Shown here: one piece after another, positions 34,638-43,868 of the stretch | Layout of the letters: the number at the start of each line of letters is the position of its first letter | Position numbering within the stretch: the first letter of the stretch is position 1 | NCBI RefSeq assembly: GCF_017742995.1 | Contig: NZ_CP072425.1 | Coordinates: 1,116,001-1,180,000 of the forward strand | Direction: 5' to 3' | DNA from: Pseudoalteromonas viridis | GTDB lineage: Bacteria; Pseudomonadota; Gammaproteobacteria; Enterobacterales; Alteromonadaceae | Length of the DNA stretch: 64,000 nt | The notes under the pieces: model-generated | Told to the model about the DNA's origin: nothing | Seen by the model: only the letters and a program-made list of their open reading frames with translations | Databases searched by the model: none | Position numbers and translations under genes: made by a program

Positions 34638-35951
34638 ATGCAGCTATTACTTCATCGCGCGTTTATTCCGGTCGTTTTACTGGTTGGACTGCACAATAGT
34701 GCCGCTCTGGCCGCAGCGACACCGCTCACACAACTAAAATCAGCACTGGATCAGGGCCAGTTTGAACAAGCCTACGCGCTGGCGCAGTCACAATTCGAAA
34801 CCGCCGCGGGCGATGCTGAATTCGACTTTTTGTACGCCAGAGCCGCGCTCGAAACAGGCCATTATAACGAGGCCGTTTTTGCACTTGAGCGCGTGCTTGC
34901 AGTCAAGCCCAACCACCAGTCTAGCCTGTATTTGCTTGGCTTAACCTATAACAAGCAGAAGAACTACCCACAAGCTGCCAGCACTCTTAATAGCCTGCTG
35001 GCCACCTCACTCAGCGATGAATTTAGACAAAGAGTTGAGCGCGCGCTGGATGCCATTGAAGACAATCAGGCAAGTATGGCGCAGCAGCTTAAGCATCGGG
35101 TATCACTGGCGCTGGGTCACGACAGTAACGTTAACAGTGGGACCACCGATGACCGTATTGTAATTGGCGGCCTGCCTATTTTGCTCGATGACAGCAGCCG
35201 CGAAGCCTCAGATGCCTTTGCCCGCACCAGCTACCGCTTTGATGGCCGCTGGCAACAAACCCAGCACCAGGCATGGCAGGCCAATATTCAGCTGTCGGAT
35301 CAACGCCATCAGGACAGCGATGAGTTCGACAGAACTCAGCTCAGCACCAATGTGAGCTATGTTCAGGATATCGATGACCTGCAACTTCATGTCGGTGCGC
35401 AGTTGGGCGTAATGTCACTCGATTCAGAAACTTACCAGCAAGATGCTGGCGTGTTTGGCGCACTCAGATACACCATTGATGAACACTGGGCAGCCACACT
35501 GAACATCAGCGCGTTTAACCTCAATAACGTCAGAGACAGCGAGCTCGACAGTCGCCTGTATACCTCCGGGTTCGCCATCAGCCGTGCGGCCCGCAACTGG
35601 TTAGTCCGTGTCAGCGCAGGATATACCTGGCAGCCAGCAGAAGAGCCGGCTGCAGAGCACTATGCGCGCGATTACGCTCATTTAAGCGCCGCTTTGGTAT
35701 ACCGACTCAATGATGCACACCGCCTTAACGCCAGGATTCAGTACCGTGATATAGAGCATCGCGCTGCACACCCCTTCTTTTTGCAGGTGCGCGACGAAAC
35801 GCTCCACATCGCGCACCTGGGCTGGGTGTACCAGATCACCCCAGCCTGGGGCCTGGAAACCAAGCTGGCTTACTACGACAAAGACAGCTCACTGCAACTG
35901 TACAGTTATGATCGTACTGAATGGTCTTTAGGAGTACATTATGATTTCTAA
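34638..35951 (+). CDS. TPR protein with C-terminal outer-membrane beta-barrel
   Basis: Predicted outer-membrane protein of 437 residues. It has a signal peptide (about 1-25, ending A-L-A-A), tetratricopeptide repeats (about 30-145: A-R-A-A-L-E-T-G-H-Y-N-E-A and L-G-L-T-Y-N-K-Q-K-N-Y), then about 280 residues of amphipathic strands ending in the C-terminal Phe of barrel proteins. The layout resembles surface lipoprotein assembly modifier (Slam-like) and related DUF560 proteins, although I cannot prove homology. It is the first gene of a six-gene run and overlaps the FecR-domain gene by 11 bases. The downstream giant lipoprotein may be what it assembles or exports. Confidence 0.8.
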   Translation: MQLLLHRAFIPVVLLVGLHNSAALAAATPLTQLKSALDQGQFEQAYALAQSQFETAAGDAEFDFLYARAALETGHYNEAVFALERVLAVKPNHQSSLYLLGLTYNKQKNYPQAASTLNSLLATSLSDEFRQRVERALDAIEDNQASMAQQLKHRVSLALGHDSNVNSGTTDDRIVIGGLPILLDDSSREASDAFARTSYRFDGRWQQTQHQAWQANIQLSDQRHQDSDEFDRTQLSTNVSYVQDIDDLQLHVGAQLGVMSLDSETYQQDAGVFGALRYTIDEHWAATLNISAFNLNNVRDSELDSRLYTSGFAISRAARNWLVRVSAGYTWQPAEEPAAEHYARDYAHLSAALVYRLNDAHRLNARIQYRDIEHRAAHPFFLQVRDETLHIAHLGWVYQITPAWGLETKLAYYDKDSSLQLYSYDRTEWSLGVHYDF

Positions 35952-37203
35952 TCCTCGCACCCGCTGGCAGCCACTCAGACACGGCACACATATAGTTTTG
36001 CTGCTGTCCAGCTTGCTAATAACCCATACCAGTATCGCAGCTCCGGCGGGCAAAACCCTGATGTCACGGGGGCAGGTGGTAGCAACCGCCAGCGACAGTG
36101 CCGCACAGCGGACGCTCAAACGCCGCAGCCCGGTATTTGATGTTGATGTGGTCAATACTGGCCAACAAAGCAATGCGCAGCTGCGTATGCAAGATGGTGC
36201 CCTGATCGCGCTGAAAGAAAACACGCAGCTCATTATCAATGAATACACCGGCGCCTCTGAAGAGGATGGCTCGGTGGTGATGGAGCTGGTAACGGGTGGG
36301 TTGCGCACTATCACGGGCAAAATAAAAGGCAATAAAGACAATTACCAGCTTCGCACCCCAGTGGGCAGTATCGGGATCCGTGGCACCCACTATGAAGTGG
36401 AATGGCAGGGTGATACCTTACTGCTGGCCGTCTGGGATGGCACCATTGAAGTGGATATCAATGACGAACCGCTACTGCTGGGCCAGGAAGGTAATTTTTC
36501 CTTTGCCACGGTCAGCCAAAGTGGCGAAGTCACTCCACTGCTTGCACCACCACAACAACTGTCACGCCTGACACCCAGCGCTCAGGCAGCCACCAGCGGC
36601 AGCGATCCGGATGCACAAGACGATGCCGCTAATACTTCAGACACCAGCGAGTTGGATGACGCCCCTGGCGTGGCAACCACATTGGCCATCGCACAAGCTC
36701 CGGTTGCCACGGCGCCCGCCACTGAAGCAGCCTTTGAAGCCGCCTTACCGGATGTTGGCCGTGATATCTCAGAAAACAGCTTTATCACTGAAGAAAACCT
36801 CGACACCGTGGGGATTGACCCACTCGAAGATCTGCTGGCCGAGCGCACCGGAACTGCACTGTATTCACAGCTGGAGCGCGCCGAGTTTAGCTCTTCCGCA
36901 GGTGCCGTCAGCAATATTCAGATGCAAATCAACGTCGACTTTGACAACGGCACCGTGCCACAAGGCGTTTTGTCTTTTAACGATCAACAGGGCGAGTGGT
37001 TCGCCGCCTTTAATGGCCTGATAGATGCCAACGGCATGACCTTAGGGGTGAACTTTGCGTCACACGGGCAAAACCTCGCTGAAGGCACGATCGATACCCA
37101 GTTTAGCGATGAGCTGAACAAGTTACGTGGCAACTTTAATTTGAATGAAATTGATGAGCCGAGTGTCACCGCTTCGGGCTTGTTTATTTTGAGTCAACCT
37201 TAG
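35941..37203 (+). CDS. FecR-domain periplasmic protein
   Basis: Protein of 420 residues with a signal peptide (about 1-34, ending S-I-A-A). A FecR-type beta-helical domain (about 45-185) has the characteristic G-A-L-I-A-L-K-E-N-T and R-T-P-V-G-S-I-G-I-R-G-T-H-Y-E segments. A low-complexity Ala/Asp/Thr linker and a C-terminal beta-rich domain (about 320-420) follow. AGGAG precedes the ATG. Unlike classical FecR there is no anti-sigma region or membrane helix, so it is not a sigma regulator here. Such FecR proteins recur beside CHASE2 cyclases and big repeat proteins, suggesting an envelope scaffold or sensor role. Confidence 0.85.
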   Translation: MISNPRTRWQPLRHGTHIVLLLSSLLITHTSIAAPAGKTLMSRGQVVATASDSAAQRTLKRRSPVFDVDVVNTGQQSNAQLRMQDGALIALKENTQLIINEYTGASEEDGSVVMELVTGGLRTITGKIKGNKDNYQLRTPVGSIGIRGTHYEVEWQGDTLLLAVWDGTIEVDINDEPLLLGQEGNFSFATVSQSGEVTPLLAPPQQLSRLTPSAQAATSGSDPDAQDDAANTSDTSELDDAPGVATTLAIAQAPVATAPATEAAFEAALPDVGRDISENSFITEENLDTVGIDPLEDLLAERTGTALYSQLERAEFSSSAGAVSNIQMQINVDFDNGTVPQGVLSFNDQQGEWFAAFNGLIDANGMTLGVNFASHGQNLAEGTIDTQFSDELNKLRGNFNLNEIDEPSVTASGLFILSQP

Positions 37204-37214
37204 GGGGACGGGGG

Positions 37215-40200
37215 ATGAAGCGCTCGCAATTACACCAACTGGGCATTCTGACGCTACTTTGCACCGGGCTGTTATCGGGTTGTTCAGGCGATGGTGACAA
37301 GACAACCACCACATCAGCAAACCCTGATACAGGCACACCCGCAGCACAAGATCACAACGAACCGCAGCCGGATGCGCCATCAGGCCAGGCCAATCTGATC
37401 CCTTTTGACTATCAGGCCAGATTTGCTAACCGTAATCTGGCCGCCCGTCAGGTGGTCAATACGCAATTCGTCAATGGCACCGGCACTGTGCTTTTCCCCG
37501 AAAATCAGCGCACCTACCGGGGCAACCTGACCGTCTCTCTGGATGCCATTACCGATCCCGATGGGGTAAGCCGGGTGCTACTTGGCTTTGAAAACGCGCA
37601 ACAGGCACAGGTTTTGTGCGATGGTAATTGCAGCGATCCATTCGCATTTACTGAAACAGGGGTCAACCCGGCCAACTTCTCACAACAGCCCGGCAGTCTG
37701 CAATTGCAGGTCTGGGTAGAAGACAATGGCGGCAATCTGAGCACCGTTGCCACCCAGCAAATCACCTGGTTACCACGCAGCATCGCATTTAACAGCACCC
37801 CACGCAGCGACGGCAACGCAGCGCTCGACTGGCAGCCATTGCCCAGCTTGTTGCGCTATAACGCATATCTGGCAGAGTCGCCCATTGATGATGTACGCGC
37901 TATCACCACCTTGCCGGGCGCTCAGCGGGTCATAGCCCTGACTGACTCCTCCCATACCTTTAGCGGCCTGGATCCACAAAAACACTACTACACCCGCATC
38001 ACCGGCATCGATGGCAGCGGTGAAAGCGCTTTTAGCGAATCACGGATGCTGGCAGCCACCAATCTAATCACCCCGGTGGCCGTTGCTGACAGCTTTAGCG
38101 GTGTACAATTTGAGTCTATTTCAGGCAACCTGCTTAGCAACGATAACGCCAATGGCCTTACGCCACTGACACTGGTCACCACACCGGTACGAGCTCCGCA
38201 AAACGGCACCGTGACGCTGTTTGCCGACGGCCGCTTTACCTATGTACCCCGGGAGGCCTTTTTTGGCACAGACAGCTTTCGCTATCGCATCAATAACAGC
38301 CAGGGGGTGACTGCCGAGGCCGAAGTCAGTTTACTGATTGAACGCGTCAATCAGGACCCCATCGCCTTTGACAATCACTATGCACTGGCACAAAACAGCG
38401 TGCTGACCATCAGCGGCACAGGGTTACTGGTCAATGACTTCGACTTCGATGGTGATACACTCACGGTGAACACCACCCCAGTGACGGACGTGCAGCATGG
38501 TACACTGACACTCAACTCGGATGGCAGCTTTAGCTACCAACCCGACCCGGATTTTACTGGCACAGACAGCTTTGAATACCAGGTAGAGGATGGCAATGGC
38601 GGCTCGAACACGGCCACCATCACATTGCTTATCGAAACCGAAGTCAGCAACTTCCCCCCGGTTGCTGTGAATGACACCTACCAGACCAACGAAGATGAGC
38701 AGCTGTTTGTCGAGATCCCCGGTGTGCTGGAAAACGACAGCGACGCCGATGAAGATCCGCTTACTTTATCAATTATTGAACAGCCCAACATGGGCGCGCT
38801 GGAACTCAGCGAAACGGGCAGTTTTCGTTATACCCCACAGCAGAACAGTTACGGACAAGACTATTTTGTGTATCAGATAGACGATGGTACAGCCAGCGTA
38901 CAAGCATTTGTGATAATTGAAGTTATTGCCGTAAATGACGCGCCGCTGGCCAGCGACGACAGTGTGACAGTGGCACAGGGACAAACCATCAGCGTTTTGG
39001 TGGCAGCCAATGACCAGGATATTGACGGTAGCCTGGACCTGACCAGCCTGACCCTGGTTGAAGGGCCCAGCCATGGCAACGTCAGCCTGAGCAGTGACAA
39101 TACCCATTTTATCTACCAAAGTGACGCCGACTATCGCGGCAGTGACAGCTTTACCTACCAAATTAAGGACGATCTGGGTGCCGTTTCTAATATCGCGAAT
39201 GTGTTTATTGAAGTAGCAGGAGACAATATCGCCCCGGTCGCCGCAGATGACAGCGCAACAACACAGCAAGAAAGTCCAGTCACCATAGATGTACTGGCCA
39301 ACGACAGCGACAGCGATGGCAGCCTGAACTACAACAGCCTGAACGTGGTGACGGCACCAGAAAACGGCAGTGTGGCACTCGATACGGTAAGCCTGGGTGG
39401 CTTTATTTACACCCCAAATAGTGGCTTCTCGGGCAGTGATACTTTCACTTATCAGGTACAGGACAATGAAGGCAGTGTATCTAACGCGGCAACGGTGACT
39501 ATCACGGTTGAGCGACTGAATATGGCCCCCGTAGCCAGCAACGATAGCGCCTCCGTCGAAGTTGCCCAATCCGTCACGATTGCAGTGTTGGATAATGACA
39601 GTGACACCGATGGCACAGTGCAAGCTGGCACCGTTGAGATAGTGCAAAGCCCGCTGATGGGTAGCACAGAGGTCAGTAGCAACGGGACAATTACCTATAT
39701 TCATACCGGTACTTCTGAAGGGGAAGACACCTTTACCTATCGTGTTCAGGACGACCAGGGGGCATTCTCTAACACCGCCACCGTGACCATCACCATCACG
39801 GCCCCAGATACCACCCCGGTGGCCGTGAATGACAGTGCGCAAACCGACAAAAATGTCGCCGTGGATATCACCATACTGAATAATGATCAGGCCCAGGGGC
39901 GCGACCTGCTGATCAGCAGCATTGCAATAGTGACAGCGCCCAGCCATGGCAGCGTGTCAATCGATAGCAGCAGCGGCGCGGCACAGTACAATCCTCAGTT
40001 TAACTTTGTCGGTGATGATAGTTTTAGCTACACAGTGAGTAACGATCTGGCCGAAACATCCAATGTTGCCACCGTGACTGTTACCGTCAATAACAAAAAC
40101 TACGCGCCTTCTGTGGCGCCCGGCTCGGCAGAAATAGAGACCAATATCAGCAACGGCGCGCTGGTTTTGCAGATCAGTGCCTCAGATCCGGATGGCGACA

Positions 40201-43016
40201 CCCTCAGCTATCAGCTGTCTGGTACTAATGCAGCGCTGTTCTCAGTTGATAGCGCGGGTAAAGTCACCGTGGCCGATGCCGAACAACTTGCCAGCAATGG
40301 CACACAAACCTATGTGCTGACGGTCACCGTCTGTGACTCCGGCACACCCCAGCTCTGCGCCGAAAGCGAGATCAGTATTTTTGTTACCCAGTCCGCGCCG
40401 CGTTACATTGCGACTAAGCGCAGTGCATTTGGCAATGATGGCAGCTTAACATTAGCGCTAAATGCCAGCCTTGAGTTCCATAGCCCGGGGCAGACAATTT
40501 TACAAAGCGATGGCAAACTAGTCAGTGTCGGAGCCGTAGGTCATTATAATGACACGGCCAAGCGCAATATCCATCGTGCGTACGTCAGCAGACAGCTCAG
40601 TAATGGCCAGCCGGATAATGGCTTTGCCGTATCGGGTAACTTCGATAGTGACTTCGGTATCGTCATTGACGGCATACCTCATGATGTTTGGGCAAAAGTT
40701 GCAACCATCGACGATCAAGGGCGTATTTATGTCGCTGGGTATGTCAGCTTCGCAGAACCAAATGAAACGGCCAGTTCGCAGCAGTTATTGCTGTTCCGTT
40801 TACTGGGTAATGGTACTTTGGATACCAGTTATGCCAATGGTAATGGCTATATAACGCTACCGCTGGGCAGCAATGTCTTTGTGACCCCGGTTGCCATTGC
40901 CCTGGAAGACAATGAAACAGTCACTGTCCTGAGTAATATCAGCGCCACAAGCACTGCCACCTCAGGTACAGTCACTCTGTCCAGGATCACGGCACAAGGC
41001 GAAGTCTCTGTAACCCAAAGTCTGGCAGAAACACCCACCAAATATGCACGCGGCATGGTTACCTTACCATCCAGTGATTACCTGGTATACGGCGAGATCA
41101 CGTCGACCGAAACAGGTGAGGATGTGATGCTAATGCGCCTCACACGCAGCACTCTGGCACCGGATACCAGCTTCCAGGAGGGTGGCTTGTTACAAATCAA
41201 CATTACCGATGTACCAGATAGCGTACCAGATGGCAGTGCATTTAATGACACTACCCGCCATGTACTAGTGAAGGACAGTAACACGCTGCTGGTCACAGGG
41301 CTGACAACACTTGATGAATCCGGTGAAGTGCGCTCTGCATATTTGCTGCAATTAACCATGGACGGTGTGCTGGATAGCGCATTCGCGGGCACTGGCAAGC
41401 GCGTCTATCAGCTCAGCGAGCTTCCGGCAGATTCAGCCAACGACATATCAGACTATAGCGCTTCCGGTATCGGTATAGTTGCAGACAGTGACACCTATTA
41501 CCTCGGCCTTCAGCGCAGCATCTTTGGTAATGATCAGGTTGTGCAAGTGGTCAAGGTGGGACTTAATGGTGAGATAGACACCAACTGGCTGCCGGGCAGC
41601 AATGGTTTCAGCATCTACCACGGTACCGGGCTGAAGGCATTCAATTTACTCGAAACACAAGGTGGACTGTTGTTCGGTGGCCAGAAGTTTACCTACCTGG
41701 GTAACAATTACCTGTCAGAACACTGGCTGAGTGAAGTGACTACAGCAGCAGAGCTGAACCAGAACTTTGGGTCTTTTGGTCAGCGCACTGTCAGTGTTGG
41801 GCGTCGTGATGAGGAATTTGTCGCTGGACAATCCTCCACATTTAGTGGGTCGCTGGATCATCTTCTACTCAGCGGTCAGGCCAACAACTGGCAAAGCCCC
41901 CCACAGGCCGTGCCCTATGTACTGAAATTGGATAATATCGGGCAAAGGAGCAATTCCTTTGCCAACCTAGGCCTAGTATCCACAGTGCCGTTAACCACCA
42001 TGGGTCTCATGTCCAGTTCCACTGTTGGCGCACTTAACGAAAACAGCGATGGGTCGGTTTTACTCAGCGCTTCGGGCACCGTATCTGTATCGCCAGGTGA
42101 TGAACAGGCGATGGCTACGCTAGTCAAGTTCAGTAACTTAGGGGCGCTCGATAGTAGCTTTGCCAGCAGCGGCGTGTTGAGCCTGAAAGCCAGCGACTAC
42201 CAGGCTGAAGCCACAGCTTTAGACCTCACTCAACTGACGATACTACCAAGTGAGGATATTCTGGCCCTTGGCCAGGCCATAGAGAGCTGCCACACCCACA
42301 GCAAGGCCTTTATCATTTCCAGCTCAGGAACTTTATCGAATTTCTTTGAGTACAGCGTCCCCGCGATGCACAGTTGCAGCGCCAATGCACACAAAGTATC
42401 TATGATCCATACTGTAGGGAGCGCCCTGGTTGGCGTTGGTCAGAGCCAGCCGGGATCCACACCGCCGCAGCTGCTGCTAGCCAAGGCCAGTGTGACAGGT
42501 ACGCCCGATACCAGCTTTGGTACAGATGGCCTGGCCTTGCTGGATATTGGCCTGAGCGCGGGTGATGACATCACCCTGAAAGGATCTGTGGTCGATGCCA
42601 GCCAGGGCTTTATTGTCTTTGGCTACGCGGGGAGCAGCAACTTTATAGTGCGGGTGACCAGCTCGGGGGCACTCGATACCAGCTTTGCCGATGGCGGTGT
42701 GCTCAAGTTTGAGCAACTGTCAGGTGAAACAGTACGACTGCACCAGGCCTGGATAGATAGCAATGGTAAGTTATTGTTGTTCGCCCAGGCCAGCGGCTCT
42801 AACGCTTTATATGTTGGACAGTTACTTCTGAGCGAATCACCAGGTAGCTGGGATACCAGCTTTGATGAGGATGGCGCCCAGTTGTTCAGTAGCGCAGTCA
42901 GCGGCCAGCTGAAAACTGTACTACAACAAAGCAGCAGTACAGAGTTTGTCTTTATAATACAGCAGTCGTCTCCCGCCAGGGTGAGTTTACAAGCCGGCCA
43001 GGTAGTTCAACAGTGA
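37215..43016 (+). CDS. Giant repeat lipoprotein with cadherin-like and delta-60-type repeats
   Basis: Surface or envelope lipoprotein of 1933 residues. The lipobox L-S-G-C places the lipidated Cys at residue 23. A low-complexity linker is followed by beta domains including a fibronectin-III-like one (about 190-280). Seven tandem domains of about 97 residues (283-962), each starting P-V-A-x-N/D-D-S and containing D-x-D-x-D-G calcium-type motifs, come next. One cadherin-like domain (about 962-1060) precedes about 850 residues with the D-T-S-F-x-x-D-G motifs of delta-60 repeats. It starts 11 bases after the FecR gene. It is likely an adhesin-like or matrix protein, calcium-stabilised. Low similarity between repeats argues for old expansion. 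Confidence 0.85.
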   Translation: MKRSQLHQLGILTLLCTGLLSGCSGDGDKTTTTSANPDTGTPAAQDHNEPQPDAPSGQANLIPFDYQARFANRNLAARQVVNTQFVNGTGTVLFPENQRTYRGNLTVSLDAITDPDGVSRVLLGFENAQQAQVLCDGNCSDPFAFTETGVNPANFSQQPGSLQLQVWVEDNGGNLSTVATQQITWLPRSIAFNSTPRSDGNAALDWQPLPSLLRYNAYLAESPIDDVRAITTLPGAQRVIALTDSSHTFSGLDPQKHYYTRITGIDGSGESAFSESRMLAATNLITPVAVADSFSGVQFESISGNLLSNDNANGLTPLTLVTTPVRAPQNGTVTLFADGRFTYVPREAFFGTDSFRYRINNSQGVTAEAEVSLLIERVNQDPIAFDNHYALAQNSVLTISGTGLLVNDFDFDGDTLTVNTTPVTDVQHGTLTLNSDGSFSYQPDPDFTGTDSFEYQVEDGNGGSNTATITLLIETEVSNFPPVAVNDTYQTNEDEQLFVEIPGVLENDSDADEDPLTLSIIEQPNMGALELSETGSFRYTPQQNSYGQDYFVYQIDDGTASVQAFVIIEVIAVNDAPLASDDSVTVAQGQTISVLVAANDQDIDGSLDLTSLTLVEGPSHGNVSLSSDNTHFIYQSDADYRGSDSFTYQIKDDLGAVSNIANVFIEVAGDNIAPVAADDSATTQQESPVTIDVLANDSDSDGSLNYNSLNVVTAPENGSVALDTVSLGGFIYTPNSGFSGSDTFTYQVQDNEGSVSNAATVTITVERLNMAPVASNDSASVEVAQSVTIAVLDNDSDTDGTVQAGTVEIVQSPLMGSTEVSSNGTITYIHTGTSEGEDTFTYRVQDDQGAFSNTATVTITITAPDTTPVAVNDSAQTDKNVAVDITILNNDQAQGRDLLISSIAIVTAPSHGSVSIDSSSGAAQYNPQFNFVGDDSFSYTVSNDLAETSNVATVTVTVNNKNYAPSVAPGSAEIETNISNGALVLQISASDPDGDTLSYQLSGTNAALFSVDSAGKVTVADAEQLASNGTQTYVLTVTVCDSGTPQLCAESEISIFVTQSAPRYIATKRSAFGNDGSLTLALNASLEFHSPGQTILQSDGKLVSVGAVGHYNDTAKRNIHRAYVSRQLSNGQPDNGFAVSGNFDSDFGIVIDGIPHDVWAKVATIDDQGRIYVAGYVSFAEPNETASSQQLLLFRLLGNGTLDTSYANGNGYITLPLGSNVFVTPVAIALEDNETVTVLSNISATSTATSGTVTLSRITAQGEVSVTQSLAETPTKYARGMVTLPSSDYLVYGEITSTETGEDVMLMRLTRSTLAPDTSFQEGGLLQINITDVPDSVPDGSAFNDTTRHVLVKDSNTLLVTGLTTLDESGEVRSAYLLQLTMDGVLDSAFAGTGKRVYQLSELPADSANDISDYSASGIGIVADSDTYYLGLQRSIFGNDQVVQVVKVGLNGEIDTNWLPGSNGFSIYHGTGLKAFNLLETQGGLLFGGQKFTYLGNNYLSEHWLSEVTTAAELNQNFGSFGQRTVSVGRRDEEFVAGQSSTFSGSLDHLLLSGQANNWQSPPQAVPYVLKLDNIGQRSNSFANLGLVSTVPLTTMGLMSSSTVGALNENSDGSVLLSASGTVSVSPGDEQAMATLVKFSNLGALDSSFASSGVLSLKASDYQAEATALDLTQLTILPSEDILALGQAIESCHTHSKAFIISSSGTLSNFFEYSVPAMHSCSANAHKVSMIHTVGSALVGVGQSQPGSTPPQLLLAKASVTGTPDTSFGTDGLALLDIGLSAGDDITLKGSVVDASQGFIVFGYAGSSNFIVRVTSSGALDTSFADGGVLKFEQLSGETVRLHQAWIDSNGKLLLFAQASGSNALYVGQLLLSESPGSWDTSFDEDGAQLFSSAVSGQLKTVLQQSSSTEFVFIIQQSSPARVSLQAGQVVQQ
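38065..40100 (+). repeat. Seven tandem coding repeats of about 293 bp
   Basis: Repeat units begin near 38065, 38353, 38650, 38932, 39228, 39520 and 39811 and encode the cadherin-like domains of the giant lipoprotein. The units are diverged at DNA level, so slippage or recombination between them should be limited. Confidence 0.75.
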
Positions 43017-43049
43017 CGAAATAAGTTAAACGTCACCAAAGGGTTAGGT

Positions 43050-43868
43050 ATGAAAATAAAGTTTTATGGTGTGCGGGGGTCAACCCCCACACCAGGCCCA
43101 ACAACCGTGCACTATGGCGGTAACACAGTGTGTGTCACCCTTGAAAGCGACGCCGGTAAGCGCATCATTCTGGATGCCGGCACCGGGCTGAGGGTGCTGG
43201 GCCAGGAGTTGATGCATGTCCGCCAGCCTTTCTATATTTTATTGAGCCACAATCACTGGGATCACATTCAGGGCTTTCCCTTTTTTATTCCTGCATACAT
43301 TGCCAAGCGGCAGATCACCATAGTGCCCGGTGTCACCGAAGAGCACGCCCCGGACGCCATCTTAAAACAAATGCTGGGGAGCTACTTTCCCGTGCCGCAC
43401 ACTACTTTAGCGGCTGACATTCAAGTTGTGCCGCAGGCTCAGGACCACTGGCAGTACGAGTGCTTTGATATCCAACGCTGCGCAATGAACCACCCAGGCG
43501 GTGGCAGCGCCTATCGAATTGCTGCTGATGGCATCGACGTGGTCTATGCTACCGACAATGAACTCAATCCGCCCGGCCTGCCTGTTACTTCATTTCAGCA
43601 ATGGGTAGACTTTGTCAAAGGCGCAGATTATTTGATCCACGATGGTCAATTTGTACCCGATGACTATCCACTCAAACATGGCTGGGGACATTCACTCATC
43701 AAAGATGCCCTGCTGCTGGCCGAGCAAGGTGCGGTGAAGCACCTTGTGTTGATCAGCCACGACCCGGACCGCAGTGACACAGCCTTGGATCAGATAGCGG
43801 CGGACATTAAGCGTCAGAACAGGCCCTTTATCACGATTCTGGCACGCGAGGGACTGACTCTGCCATGA
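43050..43868 (+). CDS. Metallo-beta-lactamase-fold hydrolase
   Basis: Cytosolic hydrolase of 272 residues. It begins with G-V-R-G-S-T-P-T-P-G, the mark of the PhnP/RNase Z-like branch that cuts phosphodiesters. The metal motif is S-H-N-H-W-D-H (His67, His69, Asp71, His72). Further ligands are likely His in M-N-H-P-G-G and Asp in Y-A-T-D-N-E, and the last His in L-I-S-H-D-P-D. Its stop overlaps the cyclase start in ATGA, so the two are translationally coupled. The coupling to a nucleotide cyclase suggests that it could hydrolyse a cyclic nucleotide; that is inference only. Confidence 0.87.
   Translation: MKIKFYGVRGSTPTPGPTTVHYGGNTVCVTLESDAGKRIILDAGTGLRVLGQELMHVRQPFYILLSHNHWDHIQGFPFFIPAYIAKRQITIVPGVTEEHAPDAILKQMLGSYFPVPHTTLAADIQVVPQAQDHWQYECFDIQRCAMNHPGGGSAYRIAADGIDVVYATDNELNPPGLPVTSFQQWVDFVKGADYLIHDGQFVPDDYPLKHGWGHSLIKDALLLAEQGAVKHLVLISHDPDRSDTALDQIAADIKRQNRPFITILAREGLTLP

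Noticed and set aside
38769..39947. 392-codon minus-strand open frame
   Set aside because: It is wholly antisense to the repeat region of the giant lipoprotein; its length follows from codon bias of tandem repeats, and the protein shows no recognisable domain.
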